Positions 24,919 to 35,899 of a stretch of 64,000 bases of DNA are shown here, one piece after another. The DNA comes from Simmondsia chinensis (taxonomy: Eukaryota; Streptophyta; Magnoliopsida; Caryophyllales; Simmondsiaceae). The stretch is taken from NCBI GenBank assembly GCA_018398585.1, contig JAGTTD010000012.1, positions 20,965,036 to 21,029,035 of the forward strand, given 5' to 3'. Position 1 is the stretch's first letter. The number at the start of each line of letters is the position of its first letter. The notes below the pieces were generated by a model. That model made no database searches. It was not told the origin of the DNA and saw nothing but the letters and a program-made list of their open reading frames with translations. Both the position numbers and the translations under genes were made by a program.

Positions 24919-25872
24919 CTATGGCTTAGCAAGTTCACTATGAAGGCCAATTAGGGGTTCAAAAATCGGACCCCTAGCCTTAATTCTCATAACATCCTGC
25001 ACATTAAACAAGTCATTAGTATCAGTATCAGCATCAGAATCAATATCAACCAAAGTAAACAAATTAGACAAGTCATCTCCTTTGATAAAGTCAGTAGATA
25101 CCGACTCCACCAAAGGGTCAATAGCATCGACCATAAAACAATCAAAGTCATCATTATCACCAGGGAACTTAGCAGCATTTGACACATTCAATTTGACCTT
25201 AAGGTTGCCAAATGAGACTTCCAACACCCCAGTCCTACAATGGATGATAGTATCTGCCGTTGCTAAGAACGGTCATCCTCAAATGATGGGTGTATGGTTC
25301 CTCAAATGAGGGTTGAGGTCCATACCTAGCATGATAAAGTCAACAGGGAAGACGAACTTGTCAACTTTGACAACCACATTTTCCAGCATCCCTCTAGGTA
25401 AACGCTATGATCTGACAGCCAACAGGAGTGTAATACTAGTTATTTTAAGATCTCCCATGGCCAATTCTTGAAATATTGAGTATGGGATGAGGTTCACACT
25501 AGCCCCTAAATCCAAAAGAGCTCGACTCGTGTAGCTCTCTCCTATGACACATGGGACTATAAAAGCTCCTGGATCTCTACACTTGGGCGGGATGCCCGAA
25601 ACTATGATGCTGCTCACTTTTTCAATTAGCCAGACCTCTCTAGGGACGTGAGCCTGCGCTCTCTTCTTTCTAATGCGTAGGTCCTTTAGAAACATAGCGT
25701 ACATGGGGACATGCTTAATAGCATCAAGCAATGGTAAGTTGATCTTGACATCTTTAAACAAGTCCAATGGCTCAGCTCTCTTCGGGTCGCTCGACCTTTG
25801 GTCCCAGAAGAGCCATAGGAAAAGGAACGACATGTTCAAGTGGTGAGCCCAATGAAGGTGTAGGAACTCCAT
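24919..25872 (-). pseudogene. Gypsy retropepsin region (element II)
   Basis: Two frames (25405-25872 and 24919-25227) are collinear with 4776-5465. The first contains CRDPGAFIVPCVIGESYTS and RALLDLGASVNLIPYSIF, the DLGA protease active-site region, then MGDLKITSITLLLA. After a frameshift the second starts MLEVSFGNLKVKLNVSN and continues through an acidic spacer. It would process the polyprotein. The break between the frames removes the GRPFLATA-type segment from one frame. Confidence 0.75.
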
Positions 25873-26333
25873 CCCTATCAGTAGTGGGGGGGTGGAGTCC
25901 CATCCTCCCGCTTAATGTCTATTTCTACCTCTCTCAAATCATCCTCCCTCGAAACCGAAACAACCTTAGCCTGCTCATAAGTGACCTGGCTAAGGCTAGA
26001 ACTAATTGCTCCCCTAGGACTAACAGGAGGTTGGGAGGGTAACCTCCCTTCCTCTCTTCTATTCATAGCCAGAGCTAACTATCCCAGTTGGTTCTCTAAC
26101 TTAGAAATTGACTGTTAATAAGATTGGGCCAACTGTTGTTTTTCCTCCATAAAGCGGATCATATGCTCCTCAAACTGAGAGGTGTGGCTTGGAGGTTGGG
26201 GCGAAGGGTTAGGATTAGGTACTGGAGATTTAGAAGAAGAGCCATAACTTTGCCCTCCCTAGAAACCGAGAGGGTGTGCTTTACCCGCAAATCCTGGTGC
26301 TGGGTGTCTCACGACTTTATGAGAATTAGTGTT

Positions 26334-27356
26334 CTACTTCCATGAGAAATTTGGATTGTGGCGGCACCCAGGATTATACGCATTAAAGTATGGGTTGTTG
26401 TTCCTCAAGTACTCTTGTGTTGTATAAACCTGGTCCTGCACATGCTCGGGGAACTGTGACACATACAAGCAATCAAGCACAAAGTGATCCTCACTTGAAC
26501 ATATGTCGCATGGAGTAACAGCATCAGATGGTGATTCAGCAGCATTAACTAGGAGCACGTTAGTAGGGTTTCCATGTAAATTCATAGTTTACCCATTTTC
26601 CTACTAAGCGCATCTAGTCTCGTGTTAACATCATTGCGAGGTGCTTCCTCGTAGACACCATGTGTTTTTTCTCTAATCATCCTCACAGAAGAGGCTTGGT
26701 TGAGGGAATGTTCACTCAGGCGCTCAAATAGCATCCAAGCCTCGTCTTCATCTTGCTGGTTAAATGCTCCTTTGCACTAATCATTAACCATTTGTTTGTT
26801 TGAAGCATCATAAAAGTTCTGAATAAGAGCCCAATTGGGTAACCCATGGTGGCGATAGCTTCTACGGAGTTCCTTGAACCTGTCCCAACTCTTGTGAAAT
26901 GCTCCTGGTCCTTTTGTTCAAAATTATTTATAGAGTGCCTAATGGCCATCATTCTGGCTTTAGGGAAAAACTTGACTAGGAAGCGTCGCTGAAGGTCGTT
27001 CTAAGTGGTGATTTCACCTCTTGGGTAAGGATGGAAACCACATCCTAGCTACGTCTTTTTAATTAGGCTAGAAAAAGACGTCGCCTAACCTAATCGTTTG
27101 AGGCACCTTGATAATGGCAGGTTTCATTGATTTTAAGGAATGCGTCAAGGTGCTCATATGGGCTCTGAAGCGGCTTCCCATAGAAGATGGGAAGTATGTT
27201 AATGATCCCAGGCTTAAGTTTGAAGTTGGCGTTACCCACTGCGGGTAACATAACTGCGACAAGTGCGTCATACGTTTGGGGAAGGAAGTGGTCGCCAATC
27301 GTTCGCTGTGCATTTTCGCCGGCCATGGTTCGTTGTGTATTCTCGCTTACTTTCAT
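26334..27356 (-). pseudogene. Gypsy Gag, broken (element II)
   Basis: N-terminal frame 27090-27356 reads TIGDHFLPQTYDALVA, then INILPIFYGKPLQSPYEHLD and AFLKINETCHYQGAS. The middle is in 26716-26952 and the zinc-knuckle-like part CDICSSEDHFVLDCL is in 26334-26585. It is a close relative of the Gag at 5792-7292. Frameshifts at about 27080, 26960 and 26700 break it. Confidence 0.75.
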
Positions 27357-27486
27357 ATTGCCTCACAAAAGATAACGCTAGCTCAATTTCTGAAATATAA
27401 GGTAACAATTTGGGATCGAGCGAATGTCAACCGTGCACGCAATACGAAAGCTGGGTTGAATCCACGCTGACCACGACTTAAGAACC

Positions 27487-27545
27487 AAGCGCAAATAAAA
27501 TAAAATAAAATAAAATAAAATAAAAATAAAAAAATAAAAAAAAAC
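27487..27545. repeat. AAAAT-type microsatellite
   Basis: Repeats of aaaat/aaata between the Gag start and the 5' LTR of element II; simple sequence, no function inferred. Confidence 0.8.
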
Positions 27546-27611
27546 TAAAAGCAATAAACAAAGAATAAACAAAACAGAGCTTGTTAATCTCAAATTCTAA
27601 CCTAGCACTGA

Positions 27612-27636
27612 TTCTCCGGCTATGGCGCCAAAAACT
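27612..27636 (-). other. Primer binding site of element II
   Basis: Directly inside the 5' LTR the - strand reads agtttttggcgccatagccgg, matching the TGGCGCC-type primer binding site with changes downstream. It sets the LTR boundary at 27637. Confidence 0.8.
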
Positions 27637-28976
27637 TGATGTGATTTTAAAGCATGTTTTAAAACCATCTGCTCACAAGCATACGAGATCGTCGTAGCTT
27701 TGTCTCGTATACAGGTCATGTCCAGAGGGAATGAAGTTAAGGTAGAACTATTGCTTAACGAACAGCTAAAATCCATGTTTTTTAGTTGGTTTAAATTATG
27801 AAATAAGCAAAAAGCAACTTGGCAATGAAAGAAATGTCAATTCGATTTAGGGCAGTTTAGGAACTGAATTCAGGGTAGCTCTACTCGTATCCTGTTATTA
27901 TATTTTACTTAGGATGATGATTTGAGGGACTTAGGCTATGAGCTCTAGTCCTGGGTTTAAGTTAGGGTTTAGGGTAATGAGCTAGTTTAAAGGCATAACC
28001 TATCGTATCACCCTAAGTGTAGCATTGGTTATCTCATTAACACTACTTAATTCTTTTATTACACCTAGTTCAATGTTAATGGTTATAAAAGAATGGGATC
28101 AGTGTTGGGTATAACCTTAACCCTGACCACGCATAAAATTGTGTTCTGTTATGATCGAGGCTACAAGCACAAGACTAATCACTGAAAAGTTGGGAATCTA
28201 GGCATGGCTACAAGAAAACATACAGAAATACAAACAATCATAAATAACTTCCCATAAGGGTGCGAATATAACATAACTAAATCATCGTATAGCAAAATAC
28301 AAAACGGAGATGTGAACGGCTGCCCGTCCTTCATCCCTAAATTAAAAGCGTCTACTCTTCCATGAGAGTTTTAAACATCATGTAATCAAAAGAAAAGAAA
28401 AGTAATGGGTAAAACAAACTAGAAGAAAAGACTCCCTCAATCTTGGGCTGGCGTTGATCAAAGCTTTGAATCCTCACAGTACTCCGACCATCTGCGCTTT
28501 GCGTTTGAGAACTCATAGATCTCCTAGTGGCTTCGGGTTCGAGAAGAAGGGGAAGAGGCATGGCTGCAAAAGGTCCCTCAAAAATAATCCTTCATTCTTT
28601 ATTTATATAGCAGCATGTCTTAGGGTTACGCATGCAGATGCATTGTCGATCGATCGGCCGCGGGCTCACTAATAGGTTAATCTAACTATGAGCTGCTAAT
28701 CGGTCATTCTCCATGCCGATTTTTTGATTGGGTCCTGAAACACTATGAGATGTATTTGGTTCATCGAATTGTGACCCAATGAGTCTTTCTTTTGCACATA
28801 TGGTCGGGTTTCTCCAATTAGTTTTTAAATATGCTTAAGTAGTGCTTGATTTTGCCACTATTCATCCTGTATTTGCTCCGATACGTTCCAAGTACAAATG
28901 TGCTTAAATGGCAACCAAAAGAGGCCAAATATATCGCGGGAATGAGAAATAAAGTATGTAAATATGAAGCACATCA
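27637..28976 (-). repeat. Right (5') LTR of element II
   Basis: 1340 bp, TGATGTG…CACATCA, so termini are perfect 7-bp inverted repeats. Collinear with the other three LTR copies of the family. On the - strand a TATA box (ctatataaataaag) is at about 28597-28612, with a CGATCGATCGG palindrome near 28648-28660 just upstream in that direction. Substitutions against 16212-18545 are frequent, so insertion is not recent. Confidence 0.88.
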
Positions 28977-29703
28977 TTGACCTAATTAGGGTTAAATTGA
29001 ATAGAAATTGTTACGAAAATTTGTTCAATCAGGGTTGAACTAGACTGAGATTGTAACAAACTTGGTTTAATCCAGGTTGAATTAAACCAGGATTACGAAA
29101 AAAATTGACCCACTTATGGTTGAATTGAATAGAGATAGGATTGACAAAAATTAACCTATTTAAGGTTGAATTGAACGTAAGATTGTAATGAAGATTGACT
29201 CAATCAGAGTTGACGAAAACCAACCTATTTAGGATTGAATTAAATTGAGATGGCCATGCAAATTGAACCCGTCAAAGTCAAATTGAATTGAGATTGTAAC
29301 TAAAATTAATCCTTTAATGTTGAATTAGATTAAGGTAGGAGTACAAATTGAACCAAGATAGAGGTGAATGGAATAGGGATTGCAATGAAAATTAACCTTT
29401 TAGGTTTAGGTTAAACTAAGATCATAATGAAAATTGACCTTTTTAGGATTGAATTAAACTAAAATTATAGCAAAAATTGACCCCTTTAGGGTTGAGTTAA
29501 ACTATGATGGTAATAGAATTGACTCTTTAGTGTCTAATTAAACTAAGATTGTGATAAAAATTGACCCTTATAGGATTGAATTAAACTAAGATTGTAATGA
29601 ACATTGACCCTTTTAGGGTTGAATTAAACTAAGATTGTAATGAAAATTTACCGTTTTAGGGCTAAATTAAGCTAAGATTGTAATCAAAATTAACCCATTA
29701 ATC
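28977..29703. repeat. 43-bp minisatellite array, right part
   Basis: Continuation of the array at 15290-16211 beyond element II, starting with the TTGAC duplication. About 17 units with the core attgacccttttagggttga. The cleanest 43-bp spacing is at 29560-29680. The array stops at the truncated 5' LTR of copia element III. Confidence 0.8.
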
Positions 29704-30315
29704 GAGGTACATGTTTTAACCGCGTATTTGTCCAGTTCCTTCCATAACCATTTTTGCCTTGATTGTGCCCGGATTTTTCACTCTTCCATATCCACCACTT
29801 TCCTAAATGTGGCCGGATTTCTTGCCTAGAATCCTTAACCGATTCTATCTTGAACGTTAAGTATTTTTCCTATAAATACCATGCTTTGGGGTGTTGTTTA
29901 ACACACAGAAATATACGAAAGATACAATACATTCATCTTCTTCCCTCTGAAATTCTTTCTGTTATTACTCTAGTTACTAAGTATGTTAGGGCATACTCCA
30001 ACCTATCACCCAAGAGTACACTCCTATGTTGGGTGCTGTGTTGATATCTTGTTTGTACCGTATGGGGGGCATAAATGATTTAGGGCATTGGTGAACTCAA
30101 CGGCACAGTGACTTCCTTTGATTCACTCTTTCCTCCCTAAATCTCTTAATTTCAGTGGTTTAATTATCTTGTCTCAAGTCAAATTGATGTAATAAGAGGT
30201 TTATTAAGTTTGTCTTTGTCATTGGGTCATTTAATTTTATTTGCCCCTATCTCAAGTTAGTCTTGACATCTCAAATTTAAGACTTGGTTGCTCATTTGCC
30301 CATATTTTCCTAATA
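29704..30315 (+). repeat. 5' LTR of copia III, truncated
   Basis: Collinear with 38261-38894 from gaggtac onward. Contains a TATA box cctataaatacc at about 29869-29880. Its end ttttcctaata corresponds to tttttccaaca in the 3' LTR. The 93-residue frame at 29763-30044 and its homologue at 38407-38604 are translated LTR sequence. Confidence 0.8.
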
Positions 30316-30359
30316 GTCTGAGGCAACATGCCTAATGTTTGTTTTATCATACCCAACAT

Positions 30360-30920
30360 GTTAAAGACTGAACCTTGAGATGGGAAAAACTATAAAATTT
30401 GGTTTGGTAAGATAGAGTTTTTCCTTAGACAAATTGATGTCCTTTACACCCTCTCAAGGGACAGGGCTCCTCCTATGTCGAGCCAAGACTTCGAGAAAGA
30501 TAATTGAACATGTAGGGGAATGTTGGTGCATTACATGGTTGCCCCACTTTACCAGATTTAGAGTAAGATGAAAAATGCTAAGGAAATTTGGAAGGCCTTG
30601 CGTAATTTCGGATGGATGATAGCATTGTTAAGAAGTATGTATGCGCTAAGTGGTTTTCTTTCACCAAGACCAATGATAAACTTATTCTAAACCAAATCCA
30701 TGAGTATGAGAATTTGTGCACTAATATACTTAATGAAGGGGTGAAAATGTGTGAGACGTTTTAGGCGAATTATTTCATTGAGAAATTGCCTCCTTCATGG
30801 GAACACTATATGGCTCAACTGAAACATAAAAAGAAAGGCATGACTTTGCAAGGGTTTGTTTCCCACATTGATCTCCAAGACCAGAAACAAAAAAAAAAAA
30901 GGAAAAGAAAGGTCCTCTGA
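30360..30920 (+). pseudogene. Copia Gag (UBN2-type), broken
   Basis: Reading across frames gives DGKNYKIWFGKIEFFLRQID, then DSIVKKYVCAKWFSFTKTND, then ILNQIHEYENLCTNILNEG and YFIEKLPPSWEHYMAQLKHK, the layout of the copia Gag domain. In-frame stops occur (for example after TE and KMCETF). Gag would form the cytoplasmic particle. The antisense frame 30795-31049 is a shadow. Confidence 0.75.
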
Positions 30921-30934
30921 ACACTCATCTATGT

Positions 30935-31678
30935 TTGCTAACCTGGTTAAGTCTAAGAATACAAAAAAGAATGATAGGTTTGAGAAGCCATGGAACAAGA
31001 GACGTTCGCACTCGAGCTCAAGCTCAAAGTAGAAGAAGACCCGTAGCAAGAGACCTCAAAGTAACCCTGAAGGTGGACAGAAATGAGTTGAGGGAACATG
31101 TTGGACCTGGCGAGATAGACCATACCTCGAGAGACTGCAAGAAGGGATTTGGACCAGGGAAGCCAAAAGAACATAAACCCCAGGCCAACATCACTGAGAG
31201 CGGAGATGTCTTTGTGGCCATGATCTCCAAGGTGAATATGGTTGGGAACATGGTTGAGTGGATTATAGATACCGGTGCCACGAGGCACATCTGCACTAAT
31301 AAGGACTTGTTCCGAAAATATGAAAAAACCGATGTGGGGGTGTGTGTGTTCATAGGCAATTCTTGTTCAGTCCTTGTTCTTGGCAAGGGAAAGGTCCTTC
31401 TAAAACTTAACTCTAAAAAGTTTTTATCTTTGTAAAATGTGCTGCATATCCCTAATTTGTGTAGAAATCTTGTTTCTAGTGCATTACTTAACAAAGCCAG
31501 TTTTAAACTGGCCTTCAAATCTGATAAGCTTGTTATCACCAAAAATACCAACTTTGTGGGAAGGATTTTTGTAATGGGGGTCTCTTTGTACTTGATGTTG
31601 AGACGAATGAGAATGCATCTACTTCTGCTTATATTGTTGAGTCTTTGGACATGTGGCATGCTAGGCTCGAACATGTGA
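30935..31678 (+). pseudogene. Copia zinc-knuckle remnant and protease
   Basis: Frame 30935-31435 begins with basic Gag sequence and a knuckle-like remnant (TSRDCKKGFG). It reaches the aspartic protease WIIDTGATRHICTNKDLF near residues 105-125 (DTGA catalytic), then GNSCSVLVLGKGKVLLKLNS. A stop at 31435 separates NVLHIPNLCRNLVSSALLNK in 31439-31678. The protease would cleave the polyprotein. Confidence 0.8.
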
Positions 31679-32433
31679 ATTATAATTCGGTTAAGAAACT
31701 TAAACAAATGAGTTTATTTCCCAACTGTAGTCTAACCGAACCTAACAAATGTGGAATATGTGCCGAGGCCAAGCACCCCAAGAAGGCTTTTAACAAATCA
31801 ACTGAACGAACATCTAGCATACTTGAACTCATGCACAGTGATGACAACTTGTTGATGGTAATAGGTACTAAGACCACCACGAGTAAAGGTGGTAAGGGGT
31901 AATATATTACCTTCGTGGATGACCACTCGACATTCACCAAGATGTATCTTCTGAGTTCTAAGGTTAGGTCTGATAGAGGATGTGAATGTGACACTACCTT
32001 CTTAAGAAGCACTGTGACAAATGCAATGTTATTCATGAAGTATCAACCCCTTATACACCCCCATAGAATGGTATAACTAAAAAAATAATAGAACCCTTCA
32101 AGAGATGATGAATGCTATATTAATCAACTCAGGCCTAACCTCGAGCTTGTGGGCGAAGCCATGTTGTCTACATGCCATGTGCTTAATAAGGTTGCACATA
32201 AAAGGCTAGATAAAACAACATATGAATTATGGAAGGGCTATGATCCTAACCTTCAATACCTCAAAGTATGGGGGTTTCTAGCTAAAGTTGGGGTACTGGA
32301 ATTTAAAAGAAGTAAAATAGGTTCCAAAACCATAGATGATGTGTTTATTGGTTATGCTATGAACAATGCTACATATAGATTCATGTTATTGAGTAGCTTG
32401 AGCCCTAGGCTCAGTAGGATCATGGAGTCTTGA
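31645..32433 (+). pseudogene. Copia integrase, broken and partly deleted
   Basis: Frame 31645-31902 holds the pre-integrase zinc region: MWHARLEHVNYNSVKKLKQM, then CGICAEAKHPKKAF, then LELMHSDDN at the core start. After a stop, FVDDHSTFTKMYLL follows to about 31960. The middle of the catalytic core is compressed or missing. Frame 32149-32433 has the C-terminal part: MLSTCHVLNKVAHKRLDKTT, YELWKGYDPNLQYLKVWG and DDVFIGYAMNNATYRFM. It is inactive. Confidence 0.8.
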
Positions 32434-32666
32434 GATGTTGAGTTCTTCGAGCACGTGTTTCCGATAAAAGAGTATATGCATGGGCCATTACCTATGTCTT
32501 TTCTGATGCATCTACTCCTTCATCTAGTCATTCACCCCCTGAACTCGGGGTTCATGAACTTAGGAGAAGTAAGAAGGCTTGAATTGAGACTAGTTTTGGA
32601 GCCAACTTCATTACTACATTTCTGTCTGAACATCCTGATTTTTATGAGCATGTTGTAAGTACATTC

Positions 32667-33417
32667 ATGTTAGAGGAAGATCCCAAGACCTATCATGAGG
32701 CCATGAGATCCATAGATGCTCCATTTTGTAGAGATGCCACTAATAACGAGTTTGACTCAATTAAGAGAAATAATACTTGGGTGTTAGTGGACCTTCCTTG
32801 GGGATGCAAACCCATAGGATGTAAATGGGTGTTTAAAAGGCAATTGAGGGCTGATGGGTCAACTGATAAATTTAAGGCGATATTAATGGCAAAGTAGTAC
32901 ACTCAAAAACAAGGTATAGACTTCGTTAATACCTATTCACCCGTGACTAAGATAGCCACTATGAAAGCTTTGATTGCTCTAGCGTGCGTATATAACCTCG
33001 TAGTACATCAAATTGATGTCAAAACCTCTTTGTTGAATGGTGACCTTAAGAAGGAAATTTATCTAGAACAACCGGAGGGGTTTAAGGTTCTAGGTATGGA
33101 GCATAAAGTTTGTAAACTTGTAAAGTCCTTGTATGGTCTTAAGCAAGCTCCTAAACAATGGCATCAAAAGTTTAATTATACTTTGGTCACTTATGGTTTT
33201 GTTATGAACAGTAGTGATGAATGTGTGGACTCTAAGTGTGTTGATAATGATTGTGTGATTATCTACTTATATATTGATGACATGCTTTTTTTTGGTACGA
33301 GTGTGAATGTTGTGAATACTACTAAGTCTTTCTTGAGTTCATGCTTTGATATGAAAGACCTAGGTGAGGCTAATGTGATACTTGGAATTAAAATTGTTAG
33401 ATCAACAGATACCAATT
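32667..33417 (+). pseudogene. Copia reverse transcriptase, first part
   Basis: Frame 32667-32897 reads NTWVLVDLPWGCKPIGCKWV and FKRQLRADGSTDKFKA; a stop replaces the Gly of the AKG motif. Frame 32943-33437 continues VKTSLLNGDLKKEIYLEQPE, KVCKLVKSLYGLKQAPKQW, IIYLYIDDMLFFG (catalytic YxDD as YIDD), then DMKDLGEANVILGIKIVRST. The frame is cut at about 33417 by the insertion. RNase H resumes at 36567. Confidence 0.85.
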
Positions 33418-33818
33418 GTTATGACCCAATTTATTAATTAGGCCAAACTTTATATATTAATCATGAAGATAGAAGAAATTGAGGGAGAAAAAGATTAGAT
33501 TTACTGTAAAGAGGAGGGAGAAACAGAAAATAGAAGAAGTTGAGGGAGAATTTGGAGAAAATTAATATTTTTATTCATTCAATATCCAAAGTCATGCCAT
33601 ACAATTGGCTCTAGCCTTCCCTTTATATAGATTAGGAGGGAAAAGAAAAGAGAAATCTGAATAATAATAAAATTCTAGCAAAAACATAAAAAAATTAGCT
33701 AAAAGACCTAATTGTTAATCACTATTCCCGCCAAATCTAAATTTAAAAGTTAGATTAGTAATTTAACTTTTAAATTTAGATTTAGCTATTTTTAATATTA
33801 AATTTTTGGGGTATAACA
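33418..33818 (-). repeat. LTR of small antisense LTR element
   Basis: 401 bp, starts TGTTATGACCC and ends GGGGTATAACA on the + strand, giving TG…CA ends with a TGTTAT/ATAACA inverted repeat. Read on the - strand it begins TGTTATACCCC directly after a purine tract (ttgagggtgggtaa), so it is the 3' LTR of the element carrying the ORF at 33848-34846. A CT-rich U5-like end and a tatataaag-type TATA region (near 33624) are visible in that orientation. Confidence 0.7.
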
Positions 33819-33847
33819 TTACCCACCCTCAAAGCAAATCCTTGCCC

Positions 33848-34846
33848 TCAAGGATTTACAATTCTTCTTTGTTGCTTTATCATTATTGGGGTCACCTTGG
33901 TGCAGTGTTGTGCCAATTTTCTTGATCTTTTTCTTTCCTTTCTTCTTGAAATTTCTTGTAGTCTTAATATCAAATTCAAGAAGTAAGGCAGCCATAGTTG
34001 ATCTTTTGCGATCTTTAGCAAGTTTTGTAACCATCTTAATACAATTATAGCTCCCGATAAAAGCTCGGGCATGATGCCCGTATCTCCAAAGAAAACATAC
34101 TTCGTCATACCAAAAACAATCCCAAGATTTTCAACATTGCAAGATTTTTGAATTTTCTCAGGAATTTCATCGAACAAGTTGTATGTAGTCCCTTGATCAC
34201 CCATACTAACAAATCCAACAATGGAGAATTTCAAAGATATCAAGGGTGAAGGAGAAAATAGCGTGCTACTAGATTGTACGGGTTGCTTTTGATCATAATT
34301 CCTTGTGGATAGTTGAACTTCATGGTTTCTTGGACACTTAGAAACATCAACGTGCTCGTCCTCATCATCGGCGGCCTGTTCATCGTAGGGAGTTTCATTG
34401 TCTACAATATTAATATCGGTTTCATCGAAATTAAACTCTTCATTGATAAGGCTAGTAGGAGGAAGCATTTGTGGCGCTCGAGTTGGTTGATTCAAACGTT
34501 GAGCCTCTATCTCTTCTTGTATAGCAACCAACTTTTCCATCAATCTATCTATATTAGCATCAGCTCTTTCCCTCCATTCTTTCGCATGCTTCAACCTTTC
34601 GTCTTTCCAAAGTTGAAAATTTTTGATGTGAACAGCAATGCCGATTTTTTGATCCCAAAATTCAATTTTTTGTAACATCAAATCCATACAAACCTGTTTT
34701 ACTTCATATGTTGATAGTTCAACGTGTTGACTACTGAGGAGAATCTCCAAATTTTCAAGAAGCATATCAATTCGGGATAATTGTTGATAATACAGCCAAT
34801 ATTCAGTGACTGCGGCAGCGGCAGCATTTTGCATCTCAGAGCCCAT
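33848..34846 (-). CDS. Intact 332-aa ORF of a pol-less LTR element
   Basis: The longest uninterrupted frame in the window. It has no motif of Gag, protease, RT or integrase that I recognise. Residues 1-120 look helical and coiled-coil-like (YWLYYQQLSRIDMLLENLEI; WRERADANIDRLMEKLVAIQ; EEIEAQR). Then comes a Pro/Gln linker, an acidic stretch near 145-170 (YDEQAADDEDEHVDV), a middle segment, and a Lys/Arg-rich C-terminus (RRKERKRSRK). It starts about 35 bp inside a primer-binding-like site and ends about 15 bp before the polypurine tract of the LTR at 33418-33818. Its function is unknown; it may be an element-encoded accessory or Gag-like protein. Confidence 0.55.
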   Translation of the reverse strand: MGSEMQNAAAAAVTEYWLYYQQLSRIDMLLENLEILLSSQHVELSTYEVKQVCMDLMLQKIEFWDQKIGIAVHIKNFQLWKDERLKHAKEWRERADANIDRLMEKLVAIQEEIEAQRLNQPTRAPQMLPPTSLINEEFNFDETDINIVDNETPYDEQAADDEDEHVDVSKCPRNHEVQLSTRNYDQKQPVQSSSTLFSPSPLISLKFSIVGFVSMGDQGTTYNLFDEIPEKIQKSCNVENLGIVFGMTKYVFFGDTGIMPELLSGAIIVLRWLQNLLKIAKDQLWLPYFLNLILRLQEISRRKERKRSRKLAQHCTKVTPIMIKQQRRIVNP

Positions 34847-34867
34847 GAATTCATGCCTTCGGGGATC

Positions 34868-34893
34868 CGGTAACCGTGCTCTGATGCAGTACT
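34868..34893 (-). other. Primer-binding-like site of the antisense element
   Basis: The - strand reads actgcatcagagcacggtta, close to TGGTATCAGAGC (initiator-Met tRNA complement), just upstream of the ATG at 34846. The LTR expected to its right is not recognisable, so that end is deleted. Confidence 0.5.
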
Positions 34894-35043
34894 AAACTTC
34901 CTCAATATTTTCTCTTTTTTTGGTAACCGTGCTCTTTCTCTCCCTTCTTCAATTTCTGAATTTCTCCCTAATTCCCTCCTTCTCCTCCCTCTTTCTCTAC
35001 AATTCCCTATAGTTTACAAGTTATGATCCAAGATTAAATGTTG
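34894..35043 (+). repeat. Residual 5' LTR end of + strand element
   Basis: CT-rich sequence ending gggccataaca, followed by a primer binding site at 35046. The same ending occurs, as gggtcataaca, in the - strand reading of the LTR at 33418-33818, so both belong to one family. Only the U5-like end remains. Confidence 0.5.
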
Positions 35044-35045
35044 GG

Positions 35046-35060
35046 CCATAACAGATGGTA
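35046..35060 (+). other. tRNA-Met-type primer binding site
   Basis: tggtatcagagc directly after an LTR end (…CATAACA), the standard initiator-Met priming site of many LTR elements. Confidence 0.75.
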
Positions 35061-35090
35061 TCAGAGCTTCATACGAGCCTCGAAGGCAAC

Positions 35091-35772
35091 AATGGCACCA
35101 CGAAAAACCACTGCCACTGCTGAGAGTTCTCTTCCCGAAAAGGTGGAGGACCAAATTGATTTTTGTACCAAAAGATTGTGGGTTTGGATGCCAAACATGA
35201 GCAATCAATGAAGAGCATTCAAGAACTTGCCCAAAATCAAGAAATGGGCTTTAAAGATATTCAAGATTTGAGTCATAAGCAAGATCAACGTTTAAAATTG
35301 ATTGAGGAACATGTGGTCAAGGTAGATTCATGGATGGAGCAAGCGGATGCTAGAGCCCAATAAATGGATGCAAGACTTCAAACATTAATGGAGCAAATCT
35401 TGGAACATTATGATTTTGAGGTTTCAATGCCCCAAAGGAAAAGTAGTAGAATTCTTGCATGACAGGACATTAAGGAAGGTTTGGCAGCAATTTTGGGTAC
35501 AAGGAGATGGGTCTTACCGTTTCATCCCTCCACAAGAATCTAATAAAGCGTTTCAGTCATTTCAAGTTGGGAGAAAACTAAAGAGTGAGATTGCTTTTCC
35601 ATTTGATAAGGGCAAGAATCACCTTGCTGTTTTAGCATTACAAAAGTACGGTGTTGGTTGGGATGACTACTTGAAGGACTACTTGTCCCGAGAGTTCTTG
35701 CTTATTAAAAGAAACCCCTTTTGTAGAGATCTTCAAGTTCATGCAGTTCACTATACATTACAAAGACTGTGA
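35091..35772 (+). pseudogene. Gag-like start and unknown frame of the + element
   Basis: From ATGGCACCACG at about 35091 the frame encodes a short basic start and, after a frameshift near 35165, KIVGLDAKHEQSMKSIQELA, then a heptad-rich helix (LSHKQDQRLKLIEEHVVK) like gypsy Gag N-termini. It stops at 35361. Frame 35410-35772 (120 codons) starts in a different phase and contains DGSYRFIPPQESNKAFQSF and YGVGWDDYLKDYLSREF; not recognised. No protease or polymerase follows. Confidence 0.45.
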
Positions 35773-35899
35773 TCCTACAAATCCCAAATGGAGAAGAGTT
35801 AGGCCTTAACAGACAAGGCATATCACATTAGTTGCGAAGTCATGTTAAACAGACATTAGCAATCCTTGAGGGCAAGGATTGGCTTTGAGGGGAGGGTAA

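Larger units (their letters stand above)
16212..28976 (-). mobile_element. Athila-like Ty3/gypsy element II, both LTRs and TSD
   Basis: A structurally complete but mutated LTR retrotransposon of 12.8 kb on the - strand. LTRs are 16212-18545 (with a LINE insert) and 27637-28976; flanks are TTGAC at 16207-16211 and TTGAC at 28977-28981, a perfect 5-bp duplication. Reading leftward from the 5' LTR it has a primer binding site, Gag, protease, reverse transcriptase, RNase H, integrase, then a long 3' region with a broken extra ORF. Stops and frameshifts occur throughout, so it is not autonomous today. It is inserted in the 43-bp array. It shares its family with element I. Confidence 0.88.

Noticed and set aside
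31024..31707. 227-residue - strand frame
   Set aside because: Exact antisense shadow of copia III protease and pre-integrase.
34313..34675. 120-residue + strand frame
   Set aside because: Antisense to the intact 332-aa frame; low-complexity hydrophobic peptide.
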